This document shows, one piece after another, positions 8,233 through 16,250 of a stretch of 64,000 nucleotides of DNA. This DNA is from an uncultured Myxococcales bacterium (GTDB taxonomy: Bacteria > Myxococcota_A > Polyangia > Polyangiales > Polyangiaceae), in the NCBI GenBank assembly GCA_937902985.1, contig CALFNG010000150.1, forward strand, positions 1-64,000, written 5' to 3'. The stretch's first letter is position 1, and the number at the start of each line of letters is the position of its first letter. The notes below the pieces were generated by a model, which saw only the letters and a program-made list of their open reading frames with translations, was not told the DNA's origin and did no database searches. The position numbers and the translations under genes are program-made.

Positions 8233-9225
8233 TTACTCGGGCATCCAGGTCAGGCTCGCCGGGATGTTCGTGTCGTATTGGCCCACGTCGAGGAAGAGGT
8301 TCGAAGTGTACATTTCCGCGCACATGCCGCCGTCCGAGACGCATGCTGAGACGCTGCTGGCATTCGGGAAGGTATAGGGTCCGACGGGGGCGGCGGCGTC
8401 GCCCGGCATCGTCACGGTGACGCTGGCCAGATAGACGACGGTGGCCGGTTGCTCGAAGGAAGTCGAGCTCCCCGCCTCGATGTCGATCCCAATGCGGCCT
8501 TCGTTGGTGACCGTCGAGCCCGTCGTCGTCAACGTGATCGTGGTCCACGACGACGTCAGGGTGGATAGCTGATGGAAACCAGAGACGGCATCGAGCGCGT
8601 AGGTCGAGGCGTTCTGCAGCCAGGTTTGGATCTCGCCCCCCGTCGCGTTCGGAGCAATGAATGTGGCGGTGACTGTCGCCCCCGTCATATTGGTCCCGGG
8701 CAGGTCGAAGAAGAAGTGCGCTTGATTCCCGCTTCCGCTGAGCGTCGCGCCGAGGACGGCGCAGCCGCCGGCGCCTGCGGCGCCCAATCCCGCGGGGCAC
8801 TTCTGCATGCCTCCATCGGACGAGTCCGACGCGAAGGAGGCGTCGGAGGCATCCGCGTTCGAGGCGTCGGGCCCACCCGCCTCGCTGGCGGCAGCCTCGG
8901 ACGACGCGTCGTTCGACGTCATCGAGGCGTCGCCCTGGGGCGTCGAGCTGTCCTTCGGAGGGGTCGAGCTGTCGCTACCGGGCGTCGAGCTGTCGTTACC
9001 GGGCGTCGAGCTGTCGTTACCGGGCGTCGAGCTGTCGCCGGTCGTCGCGTCATCCCCGGCCTCAAGGCCGCCGTCATCGTTCGAGCCCGCGCTACCCGCG
9101 CCCGAGCTAGACGAGCAACCCGCTGCGTGAATAGAGACCGCCCCGACGACCACAACGCTCGCCACAAGGCGCCAGCTCCGGCCTACCGATGAAGTCACCA
9201 TTTCGAAATCAGTCCGATTGAGCAT
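8233..9225 (-). CDS. Linker-rich secreted lipoprotein with C-terminal beta-sandwich
   Basis: 330 residues. The signal peptide ends at lipobox HAAGC (about residue 37). It is followed by about 100 residues of low-complexity linker, including tandem DSSTPGN heptads and Asp/Ala/Ser repeats. The C-terminal domain of about 190 residues (GNQAHFFFDLPGTNMTGATVTATF, GEIQTWLQNASTYALD, SSWTTITLTT) has the look of a jelly-roll carbohydrate-binding module. No catalytic domain is visible. The ATG at 9225 has a strong ribosome site (GGGGAGGG, 5 nt before). It is likely surface-anchored and may bind polysaccharide; this role is inferred from composition and from neighbouring CAZyme genes. Confidence 0.8.
   Translation of the reverse strand: MLNRTDFEMVTSSVGRSWRLVASVVVVGAVSIHAAGCSSSSGAGSAGSNDDGGLEAGDDATTGDSSTPGNDSSTPGNDSSTPGSDSSTPPKDSSTPQGDASMTSNDASSEAAASEAGGPDASNADASDASFASDSSDGGMQKCPAGLGAAGAGGCAVLGATLSGSGNQAHFFFDLPGTNMTGATVTATFIAPNATGGEIQTWLQNASTYALDAVSGFHQLSTLTSSWTTITLTTTGSTVTNEGRIGIDIEAGSSTSFEQPATVVYLASVTVTMPGDAAAPVGPYTFPNASSVSACVSDGGMCAEMYTSNLFLDVGQYDTNIPASLTWMPE
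8938..9040 (-). repeat. 21-bp coding tandem repeat
   Basis: About five consecutive 21-bp units with the core GTCGAGCTGTCGTTACC (+ strand) encode the DSSTPGN heptads of the lipoprotein linker. The middle units are identical, so copy number may be under-assembled. Confidence 0.85.
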
Positions 9226-9282
9226 TTTTCCCTCCCCACGATTTTATCTGAGCCTTCGTCGCAAAATGGCCGCTCGAGACGA

Positions 9283-9790
9283 TTGAACCGATCCGCGACA
9301 ACCAAACGTAACGGTTCTCACGCCGAGCGCCAGTGCTTTGTCTGGGGCGAGCTGTTCGGCGATCTCCGGTCCAGCATGAGGACGATCATCGAAGATCAGC
9401 TCCGCAAGGACGGCCATGTAAAGCCCTTGAGTCTCGTCTTTTCCGATGAAGGCAAGGTGGCGGTGGAGGAGATCGGCGGAATCGAGGCGTGGTCGATGGT
9501 GACGTCGGGTATCAGCCTCACCCGGAATCGGAATGTGGTCGGGCGGCGTCGGCGACTGTGGGCGGTGCTCGTGGGGTTACCGCTTCTCGCCGCTGCGGGC
9601 GGTGTCGGTGGGCCACCTCGGTCCGCTGGAAGGGACAGGCCCCACCGCTCGAACCGACCGTTCGAGCTCGGCTCCGACGGAAGAGGCGCCGGAGCGGGGC
9701 CATCTCGCCGCCGAGCCGCCGCTCGTCGACCAGGCACGACCCACGGCGCATCCCGTCGCCGACCCCTCGGCCGCCACCCCGGCAGAATAA
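9283..9790 (+). pseudogene. Tail of a Ser/Thr kinase gene, kinase domain lost and frameshifted
   Basis: The segment LFGDLRSSMRTIIEDQL ... PLSLVFSDEGKVAVEEI aligns with the juxtamembrane part of the intact kinase at 10983 (FRELRTTTKKVIEDQL ... VNLVVDDDGELLVAED). A membrane stretch (LWAVLVGLPLLAAAGGV) follows. The natural-looking Pro/Ala/Thr tail (TARTDRSSSAPTEEAPERG ... PSAATPAE, stop 9790) is in the next frame, so at least one indel has occurred near 9560-9620. The catalytic domain is absent upstream, where the divergent lipoprotein gene begins. Probably the remains of a kinase duplicate. Confidence 0.7.
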
Positions 9791-9809
9791 GAGTCGACTG
9801 ATTCTTACC

Positions 9810-10718
9810 TTAGAAGGAAAGCGCCCCCGTCCACTCCAACGTGGCGCCTCGGTTCAGCGGCGCAACGCGGACCGCGGACGTGACCGGTTCGCGCTCTCTC
9901 GTTTCGGGCCTCGTGAAGAACACCGCAAGTGCTCCACCGGCGGCAAGAGCGCTCACGCCCGCCGCAATGTCAGCCACGATGAAGCGGGCCTTGAGCGAAC
10001 TGACGTCGCTCGAAGAACACCCCGGCGAACAGGACGACTCGAGGTCGTGCTGCGTCTGATCCGCCGCGGCTCCGAACCCGACGAATGTCCCGAACGCCGC
10101 GACCGCGACGCCGCCCAGCACGTAGGTCAAGACCGGCACCGGCCGCGTGCGCACCGGCGCCGCGGGCGCCTCCGCGCCAGCGCCAGCGAGGTGCAGCGGG
10201 GCAGAGGCTGCGGGTTGCGGCGGAGTCCATGTCGCACTGACCACTTGGCTTCGGGCGCGCGCCGCGACGATAACCCTCTTTTCGATCGGGGCAGCGCCCG
10301 CCCGCTCGAAGACGAAGGTGTGCAGCCCCGGGTTGATCTCGATCGGCTTGCCGTCGAGCTGCTTCGTGAGTGCCGTCCCGTCCATCGACACGGTGACTTC
10401 AAAGACGCTGTCGTCGCCGAGCTTCGCCTCGAGCACGACGGACGGGATGCTCTCGACCACCTGGTTCAGCCACGAGGTGCAGTCGCTCTGGATGATGCCT
10501 GGGCACACGGTGGCCGCGCACTTCCAGAGCGAAGCCCGCGCGCCGAGCAGGTCGTCGCTCTTGCGGTACTCCTGAGCGCGGACGTACGCGTCCACGCACT
10601 CCTTCCTCCCATCCGGCGTCGTCTCCGACCAGGAGTCGAAGCTCACGGTAAGCGGCAGGGCCCAAGCGGCCACGGCAATCAGTTTGACGATGGTCCCGGC
10701 GCGGCGACGGGTGTGCAT
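9810..10718 (-). CDS. Exported PEGA-like protein with membrane segments
   Basis: About 302 residues. There is an N-terminal signal-like hydrophobic stretch (VKLIAVAAWALPLTV). A region with paired cysteines follows (KECVDAYVRAQEYRK, KCAATVCPGIIQSDCTSWLNQV). Next is a PEGA-like beta domain (VFEVTVSMDGTAL.....PIEINPGLHTFVFE). Two further hydrophobic segments are seen (VLTYVLGGVAVAAFGTFVGFG and IVADIAAGVSALAAGGALAVFF). This protein type is common beside myxobacterial kinases; the role is unknown, perhaps envelope sensing. ATG 10718 was chosen for its site AGGGGGGATCGC. It is divergent from the kinase at 10983, with a good promoter in between. Confidence 0.7.
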   Translation of the reverse strand: MHTRRRAGTIVKLIAVAAWALPLTVSFDSWSETTPDGRKECVDAYVRAQEYRKSDDLLGARASLWKCAATVCPGIIQSDCTSWLNQVVESIPSVVLEAKLGDDSVFEVTVSMDGTALTKQLDGKPIEINPGLHTFVFERAGAAPIEKRVIVAARARSQVVSATWTPPQPAASAPLHLAGAGAEAPAAPVRTRPVPVLTYVLGGVAVAAFGTFVGFGAAADQTQHDLESSCSPGCSSSDVSSLKARFIVADIAAGVSALAAGGALAVFFTRPETREREPVTSAVRVAPLNRGATLEWTGALSF

Positions 10719-10770
10719 GCGATCCCCCCTCAGCCTCGACGGAGGCTGTCTCAAATCCTACCAGTTACCA

Positions 10771-10799
10771 AAAATACTGCACGATACTTGGCCCGTCAA
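10771..10799 (-). promoter_or_regulatory. Sigma70-type promoter for the PEGA-like gene
   Basis: On the minus strand TTGACG (10794-10799) and TATTTT (10771-10776) are separated by exactly 17 bp, a near-consensus housekeeping promoter. The predicted transcript start is about 45 bp before the ATG at 10718. Confidence 0.55.
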
Positions 10800-10982
10800 C
10801 GCAGCATCCTCGCCCTCGGACGCTTTTGCCCCTTCGTCTCTCTCGACTTCTCGCAATGCGTGCGGGACACGAGCCCTTGGCTGCGCTCGTTGACGCACAC
10901 GTCTGGGTCATGGCACCAGCGACGCGGCACTCGATCCCGACTGACGGGGGGCGTATACTTTGATCCTTTGCTAGAAGCGCGG

Positions 10983-12530
10983 TTGGAGAAGACAAGCGGG
11001 CACGAGGTGGCGCCCGACGATCTTAGGAAGAAATACCACGTCATCGCCAAGCTCGGCGAGGGTGGAATGGCGCTCGTCCATCTCGCAGTCGTCGGCGGGG
11101 TCGCAGGCGTCCGGAAGCTCGCTGTCCTCAAGTCCATACGCCCCCAGCTCGTCACCGACCCGCAAGTCCGAGAGATGTTTCTCGCCGAGGCGCGGCTCGC
11201 GGCCACCCTCAACCACCCGAACATCGTTCAGACGTTCGAGGTCGTCGTCCTCCGGGGTCGGCCGGTCATCGTCATGGAGTACATGGACGGCCAGCCTCTC
11301 TCGAGAATCTTGCGCGATGGCCGCCGCGCCCAGGTGCCGTTGTCCCTTCAGCTCCTCGTCATCCGCGAAACATTGACGGGCCTCGAGTACGTCCACAGCG
11401 CCACGGACCTCGACGGCTCTCCGCTCCATCTCGTGCACCGCGACGTGTCTCCCCAAAACATCTTCGTCGCCTACGATGGCAATACGAAGCTCCTCGACTT
11501 CGGAATCGCCAAGAAGCTCGGTTCGGCGGGCGACACCGAGACGGGTGTCATCAAGGGCAAGATCCGCTACATGTCTCCGGAACAGCTCACCGGGGAGCCC
11601 CTCGACGGGCGGGCCGACCTCTTCTCGGTGGGCGTCATCCTGTGGGAGGCTCTCACCGCTCAGCGCATGTGGGAGGGGCTCAGTGACGTGACGGTCATCC
11701 GAAGCCTCGCCGAGGAGCGCATTCCCGCGCCGAGCAGCGTCGCGCAAGGCGTGCCTCCGCTGCTCGAAGCCATCTGCGTCCGCGCCCTCGCCCCGAACTG
11801 CGCCGACCGGTACGAGTCCGCGGCGGCCATGCAAGCGGATCTCGACCACGCGATCGCCGAGCTGGAGCTCGGGACCAACAGCCGCGAGGTAGGCAAGTTC
11901 GTCGCCGAGGCGTTTCGCGAGTTGCGCACGACGACCAAGAAGGTCATCGAAGACCAACTGAAAGACGAAAGCGCCGCGGCGGTAAACCTCGTGGTCGACG
12001 ACGACGGCGAATTGCTGGTCGCCGAGGACGGTGTGTCCGCCGTGGATTTCCTGTCGCTGACTGGGCCCGTGCAGTCGAGATCGCAGCCGGTTCGTCGCCC
12101 TCAAACGGCTCGGATCGGGTTCGCGATGGGCGGTTCCGCGGTAGTCGCGGCAGGTCTCGGCTGGCTTCTGCACTCCCATCCGGCCGCACGAGGGGCCATG
12201 CCGCCCGCCATGGCGTCCTCAGCGGAGAGCGCGGTCTCGCGCTCGGTCGTCCTGGACGCGGGTCCCGAGACGAACCCCGGCGCGGACGCCCTTGCCGCTC
12301 ACGCCGCTGCGTCCGCGCCGAGCGCTCTCTCGAACCCGACGGCGCGCGAGGGCGGTCACGACGCACCGGGCCACAAGCAGCACGGGGCGAGCGCGTCCCC
12401 GACGCCGGTCGGCGGTTCGGCGGCCGTGCGCGCCGCCGCAAATGCCCCTGCGCCGGCGTCCGCGTCGTGCGATCCCCCCTTCTATTTCGACGATAAGGGG
12501 ATAAAGCACGTGAAACCAGAATGTCTTTAA
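10983..12530 (+). CDS. Transmembrane Ser/Thr protein kinase (PknB-like)
   Basis: About 515 residues. The kinase domain occupies about residues 20-290. It shows the glycine loop LGEGGMALVHLAV, lysine in LAVLKSI, catalytic loop VHRDVSPQN, LLDFGIAKK, activation end MSPEQLTGEPLDGRADLFSVGV, and the conserved Arg region DRYESAAAM. A juxtamembrane acidic segment and one membrane span (IGFAMGGSAVVAAGLGWLL) follow, then an Ala/Pro/Ser-rich tail. The protein ends in a Cys-bracketed motif CDPPFYFDDKGIKHVKPEC, common at the C-terminus of myxobacterial kinases. A fragment of a paralogue lies at 9283. The start is uncertain: TTG 10983 or TTG 10968 fits the domain boundary and no ATG is available nearby. 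Confidence 0.9.
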   Translation: MEKTSGHEVAPDDLRKKYHVIAKLGEGGMALVHLAVVGGVAGVRKLAVLKSIRPQLVTDPQVREMFLAEARLAATLNHPNIVQTFEVVVLRGRPVIVMEYMDGQPLSRILRDGRRAQVPLSLQLLVIRETLTGLEYVHSATDLDGSPLHLVHRDVSPQNIFVAYDGNTKLLDFGIAKKLGSAGDTETGVIKGKIRYMSPEQLTGEPLDGRADLFSVGVILWEALTAQRMWEGLSDVTVIRSLAEERIPAPSSVAQGVPPLLEAICVRALAPNCADRYESAAAMQADLDHAIAELELGTNSREVGKFVAEAFRELRTTTKKVIEDQLKDESAAAVNLVVDDDGELLVAEDGVSAVDFLSLTGPVQSRSQPVRRPQTARIGFAMGGSAVVAAGLGWLLHSHPAARGAMPPAMASSAESAVSRSVVLDAGPETNPGADALAAHAAASAPSALSNPTAREGGHDAPGHKQHGASASPTPVGGSAAVRAAANAPAPASASCDPPFYFDDKGIKHVKPECL

Positions 12531-12762
12531 ATTAAGTTGCCGGCGGGGGTCCAGGGCAAGAGCGCAGGCAAGAGGCCGCAACCAGGGGAGGCGCGGGCGC
12601 CGAGGCGCCGAGGAACGATGACCAGCACCCACATTCCCGACGCCTCCAAAAGCTTGTACTCTGCTCCTTGCGCTCGAGCTTTCCGCCCGAGCGAGTCGCT
12701 GAATCGAAACCCATGCATCTTGCACCGCGATCTCTGATCCTTCCAGACGGAGGCTCTATCTG

Positions 12763-13614
12763 ATGCGGCCGCATCGTACGATGCCGGCGTGCACCCAACG
12801 TCCGCGGAAGAGCAGCAGCGGCCTCGGTCGGCGCCAGGGCGATTCACGGATCGGCCTTGTCATTATCGCCGCTGTCGTCATTGGTTCCGGCGGCTGGTTC
12901 GCCTGCGGCTGGAATATCGACTACCTCGACTCCGCCAACGGCGCGATCGACGGAGCCTTGGTCAATCCGCCGGATGGGCTGATGGAGGCGGAGTCGGACG
13001 CAGGTCCCCCTCCGGTCGACGCTGGCGCGGATGGCACGGCAGACGGAGCCGCGCCGCCGCCGGCCGAGGCCGGTCGCGATGCGAACGCCGAGCACCAAGG
13101 TGTGCCGCCGCCTGACGACGCGGCGTGCGACCCGACGGCGTCCACGGGCGGAACCAACTACATCGTCAATCCAGGTTTCGAAGATCCGATGGACGCCGGC
13201 GGCGGATGGTTCGCCAACTTCGGTGGAACATTCGTCGTCTCCTCCACGCATGCCCACTGCGGAACGAACAGCGGCGAGATCACGGTACGCACCGCATACT
13301 ACAACGGCCTGGGCACCGATCTGCCCAGCACCGCGGGCACGTATGCGATCAGCATGTGGGTCATGCAGGACGGAACATCCTCCTACCAAGTCGCGCCTGC
13401 CGGCGTGGCCTACTGCGGCGATGCGGGCGCCGCGTCGTTTGTGAACATCGCGTTCGCTACACTGCAGCCGAACGTCTGGACGTACGTCAACGGCGCGCTG
13501 AAGGTCCCGAGCGACTGCACAACGCTTGTCCTCGCCATCGGCGGTGCTCTGGCCGAGCAGGGGGACACGGTCACCCCCAACATCTACGTGGATGACGTCT
13601 ACGCGGTGCGGTGA
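12763..13614 (+). CDS. Secreted protein with CBM4/9-like carbohydrate-binding domain
   Basis: 283 residues. After a basic N-terminus comes a hydrophobic segment (IGLVIIAAVVIGSGGW) with a Cys in WFAC that may serve as lipobox. An Asp/Ala/Pro linker of about 80 residues follows, then a C-terminal domain of about 160 residues. That domain opens with NYIVNPGFEDPMDAGGGW and closes with NIYVDDVYAVR, the typical first and last strands of CBM4/9/22-type modules. Internal cysteines (STHAHCGTNSG, VAYCGDAG, SDCTTL) suggest disulfides. There is no catalytic domain. It converges with the GH62 gene; the 232-bp gap before it holds nothing recognisable. Confidence 0.7.
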   Translation: MRPHRTMPACTQRPRKSSSGLGRRQGDSRIGLVIIAAVVIGSGGWFACGWNIDYLDSANGAIDGALVNPPDGLMEAESDAGPPPVDAGADGTADGAAPPPAEAGRDANAEHQGVPPPDDAACDPTASTGGTNYIVNPGFEDPMDAGGGWFANFGGTFVVSSTHAHCGTNSGEITVRTAYYNGLGTDLPSTAGTYAISMWVMQDGTSSYQVAPAGVAYCGDAGAASFVNIAFATLQPNVWTYVNGALKVPSDCTTLVLAIGGALAEQGDTVTPNIYVDDVYAVR

Positions 13615-13642
13615 GCAGCGGACGCTCCGACCGAGGGCAAAC

Positions 13643-14905
13643 CTAGTTCGTCTTCGTCAGCAAACCAAGCCTCCATGGAAGAAGGTTGTAGCTTTCCGAA
13701 GCCGACGGGTCCTTGCCCTGGTAGACATAGCGGAGGTCGCAGGTATCGATCTCAAGCGTCTCGTCGTATCCGTCGCGAAGCATCTCGCCGTGGCTGATGT
13801 CGACGGTCCATGGCGTACCGGTGAAGGTCACGTTTGCGGCAGACGCGAAGGGCGTCGCGTATTCGGACTGCAACGACGTCCAAGCACCGTCGAGGGTGTC
13901 GGCTGTCCACGATCGGAAGTACCGCCTCCCTGCCGAGCTCGAGTCGAAGGCCTCGACGAGCAAGAGGTACTCGCCGGTCCCTTTCATTTTGTACACGTTG
14001 GAGGCCTCGAACAGCCGGCTGGGGGTCGAGTCCTCCATGGCGATGATCGGGGTGTCGAAGCCAGCCGGAAAGTCGCCGATTGCGGTCTGGCTGCGATAGA
14101 GGTGTCCGTTGTCGTCCGAGAAGAAGAGATAACAATTCGCGGTGTCGCAGATAATCCAGAAGTCGATCCAGCCGAGGCTCCCGCCGTTTTGCATGACGAT
14201 TGCCGGCTCGCTGGCGAAGAAGTTCGCCGGCGCCGTCCACGTCGAGGGCTGCGTGGGATCGGCGGATGTCGAATAGGTGGGCGGCCCCGACTGGTAGACG
14301 AGGTACCACAGCTTCTGTGGCGTGAAGTAGAAGAGCTGTGGCGCCGCGTGGTATCCCCCGAACCCAGGCGTCTGGTCCATGTGGTATTGGGGAGCCGTGG
14401 ACGCCTGAGACCAATCGGTGAAGTTCAGGTAGGCCATGTTGTAGTTGCCGCCCGAGCCCACCGTGCTCGCGTAGATGTTCCAGAGACCGTTGAAGAAGAC
14501 GACCGTCGGGTCCTTGATCGCGACGAGGTCGTGCGTCGCGTCCGACATGGGGCTGATGATCGGACCTGTCGCCGACCACTCGAAGGTGGTCGGCACGCCG
14601 CAACCCTTTGCCGAGGCGTCTGTCGCCGACGCGTCGGCGTTCGAGGGCGCACCTGAATCGGCGCCCGTCCCCGACTCCGAACTCGCGCTCGCATCGAGAG
14701 ACGAGCGCCCCGCATCCGCCCCGGAATCGAGACCCGCGTCGGGGCCGCGATCGGAGCTTCCACCGTCCAGTTTACGGGTGGAAATCGAAGAGCAGCCTTG
14801 GATCGCCAGCGCGACCAGCGTGCCCACCGTTGCATGTCGCAGCGCCTGCCGAAAGCATAATCTGCCCAACCGATACAGTGTACTCTTGACTACGCTCGTG
14901 AGCAA
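13643..14905 (-). CDS. GH62 alpha-L-arabinofuranosidase, lipid-anchored
   Basis: 420 residues. A lipoprotein signal (VGTLVALAIQGC) and a Ser/Asp/Ala linker to about residue 100 lead into a complete five-bladed GH62 domain. Recognisable pieces in order are PTTFEWSATGPIISP, AIKDPTVVFFNG (catalytic Asp), GGYHAAPQLFYFTPQKLWYL, WIDFWIICDTANCYLFFSDD, RLFEASNVYKMKG (catalytic Glu), GRRYFRSWT, WTVDISHGEMLRDGYDE and LPWRLGLLT. GH62 enzymes remove arabinose from arabinoxylan or arabinan. The start is the TTG at 14905, directly behind a very strong ribosome site (GGGGAGGGACG). An enzyme acting at the cell surface on hemicellulose side chains fits the neighbours. Confidence 0.95.
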   Translation of the reverse strand: MLTSVVKSTLYRLGRLCFRQALRHATVGTLVALAIQGCSSISTRKLDGGSSDRGPDAGLDSGADAGRSSLDASASSESGTGADSGAPSNADASATDASAKGCGVPTTFEWSATGPIISPMSDATHDLVAIKDPTVVFFNGLWNIYASTVGSGGNYNMAYLNFTDWSQASTAPQYHMDQTPGFGGYHAAPQLFYFTPQKLWYLVYQSGPPTYSTSADPTQPSTWTAPANFFASEPAIVMQNGGSLGWIDFWIICDTANCYLFFSDDNGHLYRSQTAIGDFPAGFDTPIIAMEDSTPSRLFEASNVYKMKGTGEYLLLVEAFDSSSAGRRYFRSWTADTLDGAWTSLQSEYATPFASAANVTFTGTPWTVDISHGEMLRDGYDETLEIDTCDLRYVYQGKDPSASESYNLLPWRLGLLTKTN

Positions 14906-14954
14906 CGTCCCTCCCCCCCAAGAGCCCGGTCAATCTCGTCGACCGCTGCTAAAT

Positions 14955-14985
14955 ACAGCCCGGCCCGCGCGGGCCGGACCCGGGC
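14955..14985 (-). terminator. Strong GC palindrome, possible terminator
   Basis: An 18-bp perfect palindrome, CCGGCCCGCGCGGGCCGG (14960-14977), lies between the GH27 remnant and the GH62 start. On the minus strand it is followed by GGCTGTATTTAG, a weak T-rich stretch, so it could end transcription of the GH27 gene. Confidence 0.4.
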
Positions 14986-15007
14986 GCCGGCGCTAACTCG
15001 CCGACCC

Positions 15008-15815
15008 TCACTGCGCGATTCGCAGCATCACCACCCCGTGGTTCGGGACGCTCGCCGCCGTGTAACTACCATTGAACGTCCCCAGCTCCGCGTGCTGCCA
15101 GAGGTCGCGCACGGAAGCGGCCCCGCTCGAAAGGCCAATCTCGCCGAAGGTCACGGAGATGGACGCCGCGGCTGCGTTGCGGTTGAGCAAGGCAACGGCG
15201 CGAGCGTTGCTGCCGCTCAGCGTCTTGGACCAGACTTCCAGGCCGCTCTGCGGGGTTGCGACGAGCCTCGCCTGCTTTCCAAGCGGGTCTTGATCGACGG
15301 CGATGATTTCGGTGTTCGTCAGGATCGTCTGCACGGCGGACGGCATCGACCGGAGGTCATTCCCCGCGAGGAGCGGCGCGGCCAACATGGCCCACACGCT
15401 GAAGTGGGGTTTGCTCTCGTCGACGCTCAGGCTGCCGTTGCCCACTTCGAGCATATCCGGGTCGTTCCAGTGTCCGGCGCTTGCCGTCTGCCACCCTGAC
15501 GTCGGCTCCGTCGTTACCGGCGGCGCCATCCTCACGCGCGTCGACAGCGGCCGTCGCATCTGCCAGCGCATCGACGACTCCCCCCCGAGCCCGCGTGGGG
15601 CGCGGCACTCGTCGTGTCCCCTCCGGCGCTGCCCGTCGAGACGCCGCTCGAGGACATCGGGCGCCATCCATTCCCGATCCGGCAGTGCCTTGACTCCTGT
15701 CGGAGGATGAGCAGGCGACGAGGCAGCAGCTCAGCGCGAGGGACCCCACCGCCCTCCCCACCGCCCCCATGCGCGCAACGTCACGACGCCTGAGCAACCG
15801 AGTGAAGTCTCCCAT
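15008..15815 (-). pseudogene. GH27 alpha-galactosidase remnant, N-terminal half lost
   Basis: The 5' end (15815) encodes a lipoprotein signal (VGSLALSCCLVACSSSD). The frame then changes at least twice through linker-like sequence. From about 15500 the frame is the C-terminal half of a GH27 enzyme: GHWNDPDMLEVGNG (carries the acid/base Asp), HFSVWAMLAAPLLAGNDLR, IIAVDQDPLGKQ, and the C-terminal beta domain ending VPNHGVVMLRIAQ. The barrel half with the nucleophile Asp is missing, so the product cannot be active. The original enzyme would have removed galactose from galactomannan or galacto-oligosaccharides. Confidence 0.82.
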
Positions 15816-15837
15816 GGTGGTTGCTTCTCCTACCGCC

Positions 15838-16158
15838 CGTAACGGGCGGCGACGACGTTCGCCTGGACGGCGTCGTCACTCGCGTCGACCGGGGCTCGAA
15901 GAGTCACGCTCCTCGGAGCCCGCGTCGGAGGCCGAGGTCCCCGTCGAGCGCCGGCATCCCGAAGTCGTCGCCGCTGACGGCGGACGTCCCGACGTGTCCT
16001 CCACAAGCTATCCAGGGCGCGCAAGGGAATATGGGGGGTACGACCCACGCAAGCCATGACTGACGCCGTTCAAGGGACCAACCACCTTTCCGCCGGATTG
16101 ATGGGGCGGAGTGTCGCGCATCTTGCGACGAACTCCCCATCGCGGACGAGCTCTTCAC
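15838..16158 (-). pseudogene. GH54-like gene remnant: leader plus last residues
   Basis: The last codons before the TAG near 15838 give VDASDDAVQANVVAARYGR. This matches the end of the intact GH54 at 19934-21217 (DATDDAVQANIVNAGYGH). About 150 bases upstream, in another frame, a hydrophobic stretch with IACGG looks like a lipoprotein leader. Nearly all of the catalytic domain is gone. Confidence 0.55.
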
Positions 16159-16250
16159 GACAAGGTTCCGGTGGATCCACCCCTTTCTCCAGCAGCCGTG
16201 GCCATCGTTGCCAGGATCCCCCCTTTGCGAGCGGAGCGCTTCCTACAGTC

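Noticed and set aside
10954..10959. TATACT as -10 box for the kinase at 10983
   Set aside because: No matching -35 at 16-18 bp spacing; too close to the candidate starts.
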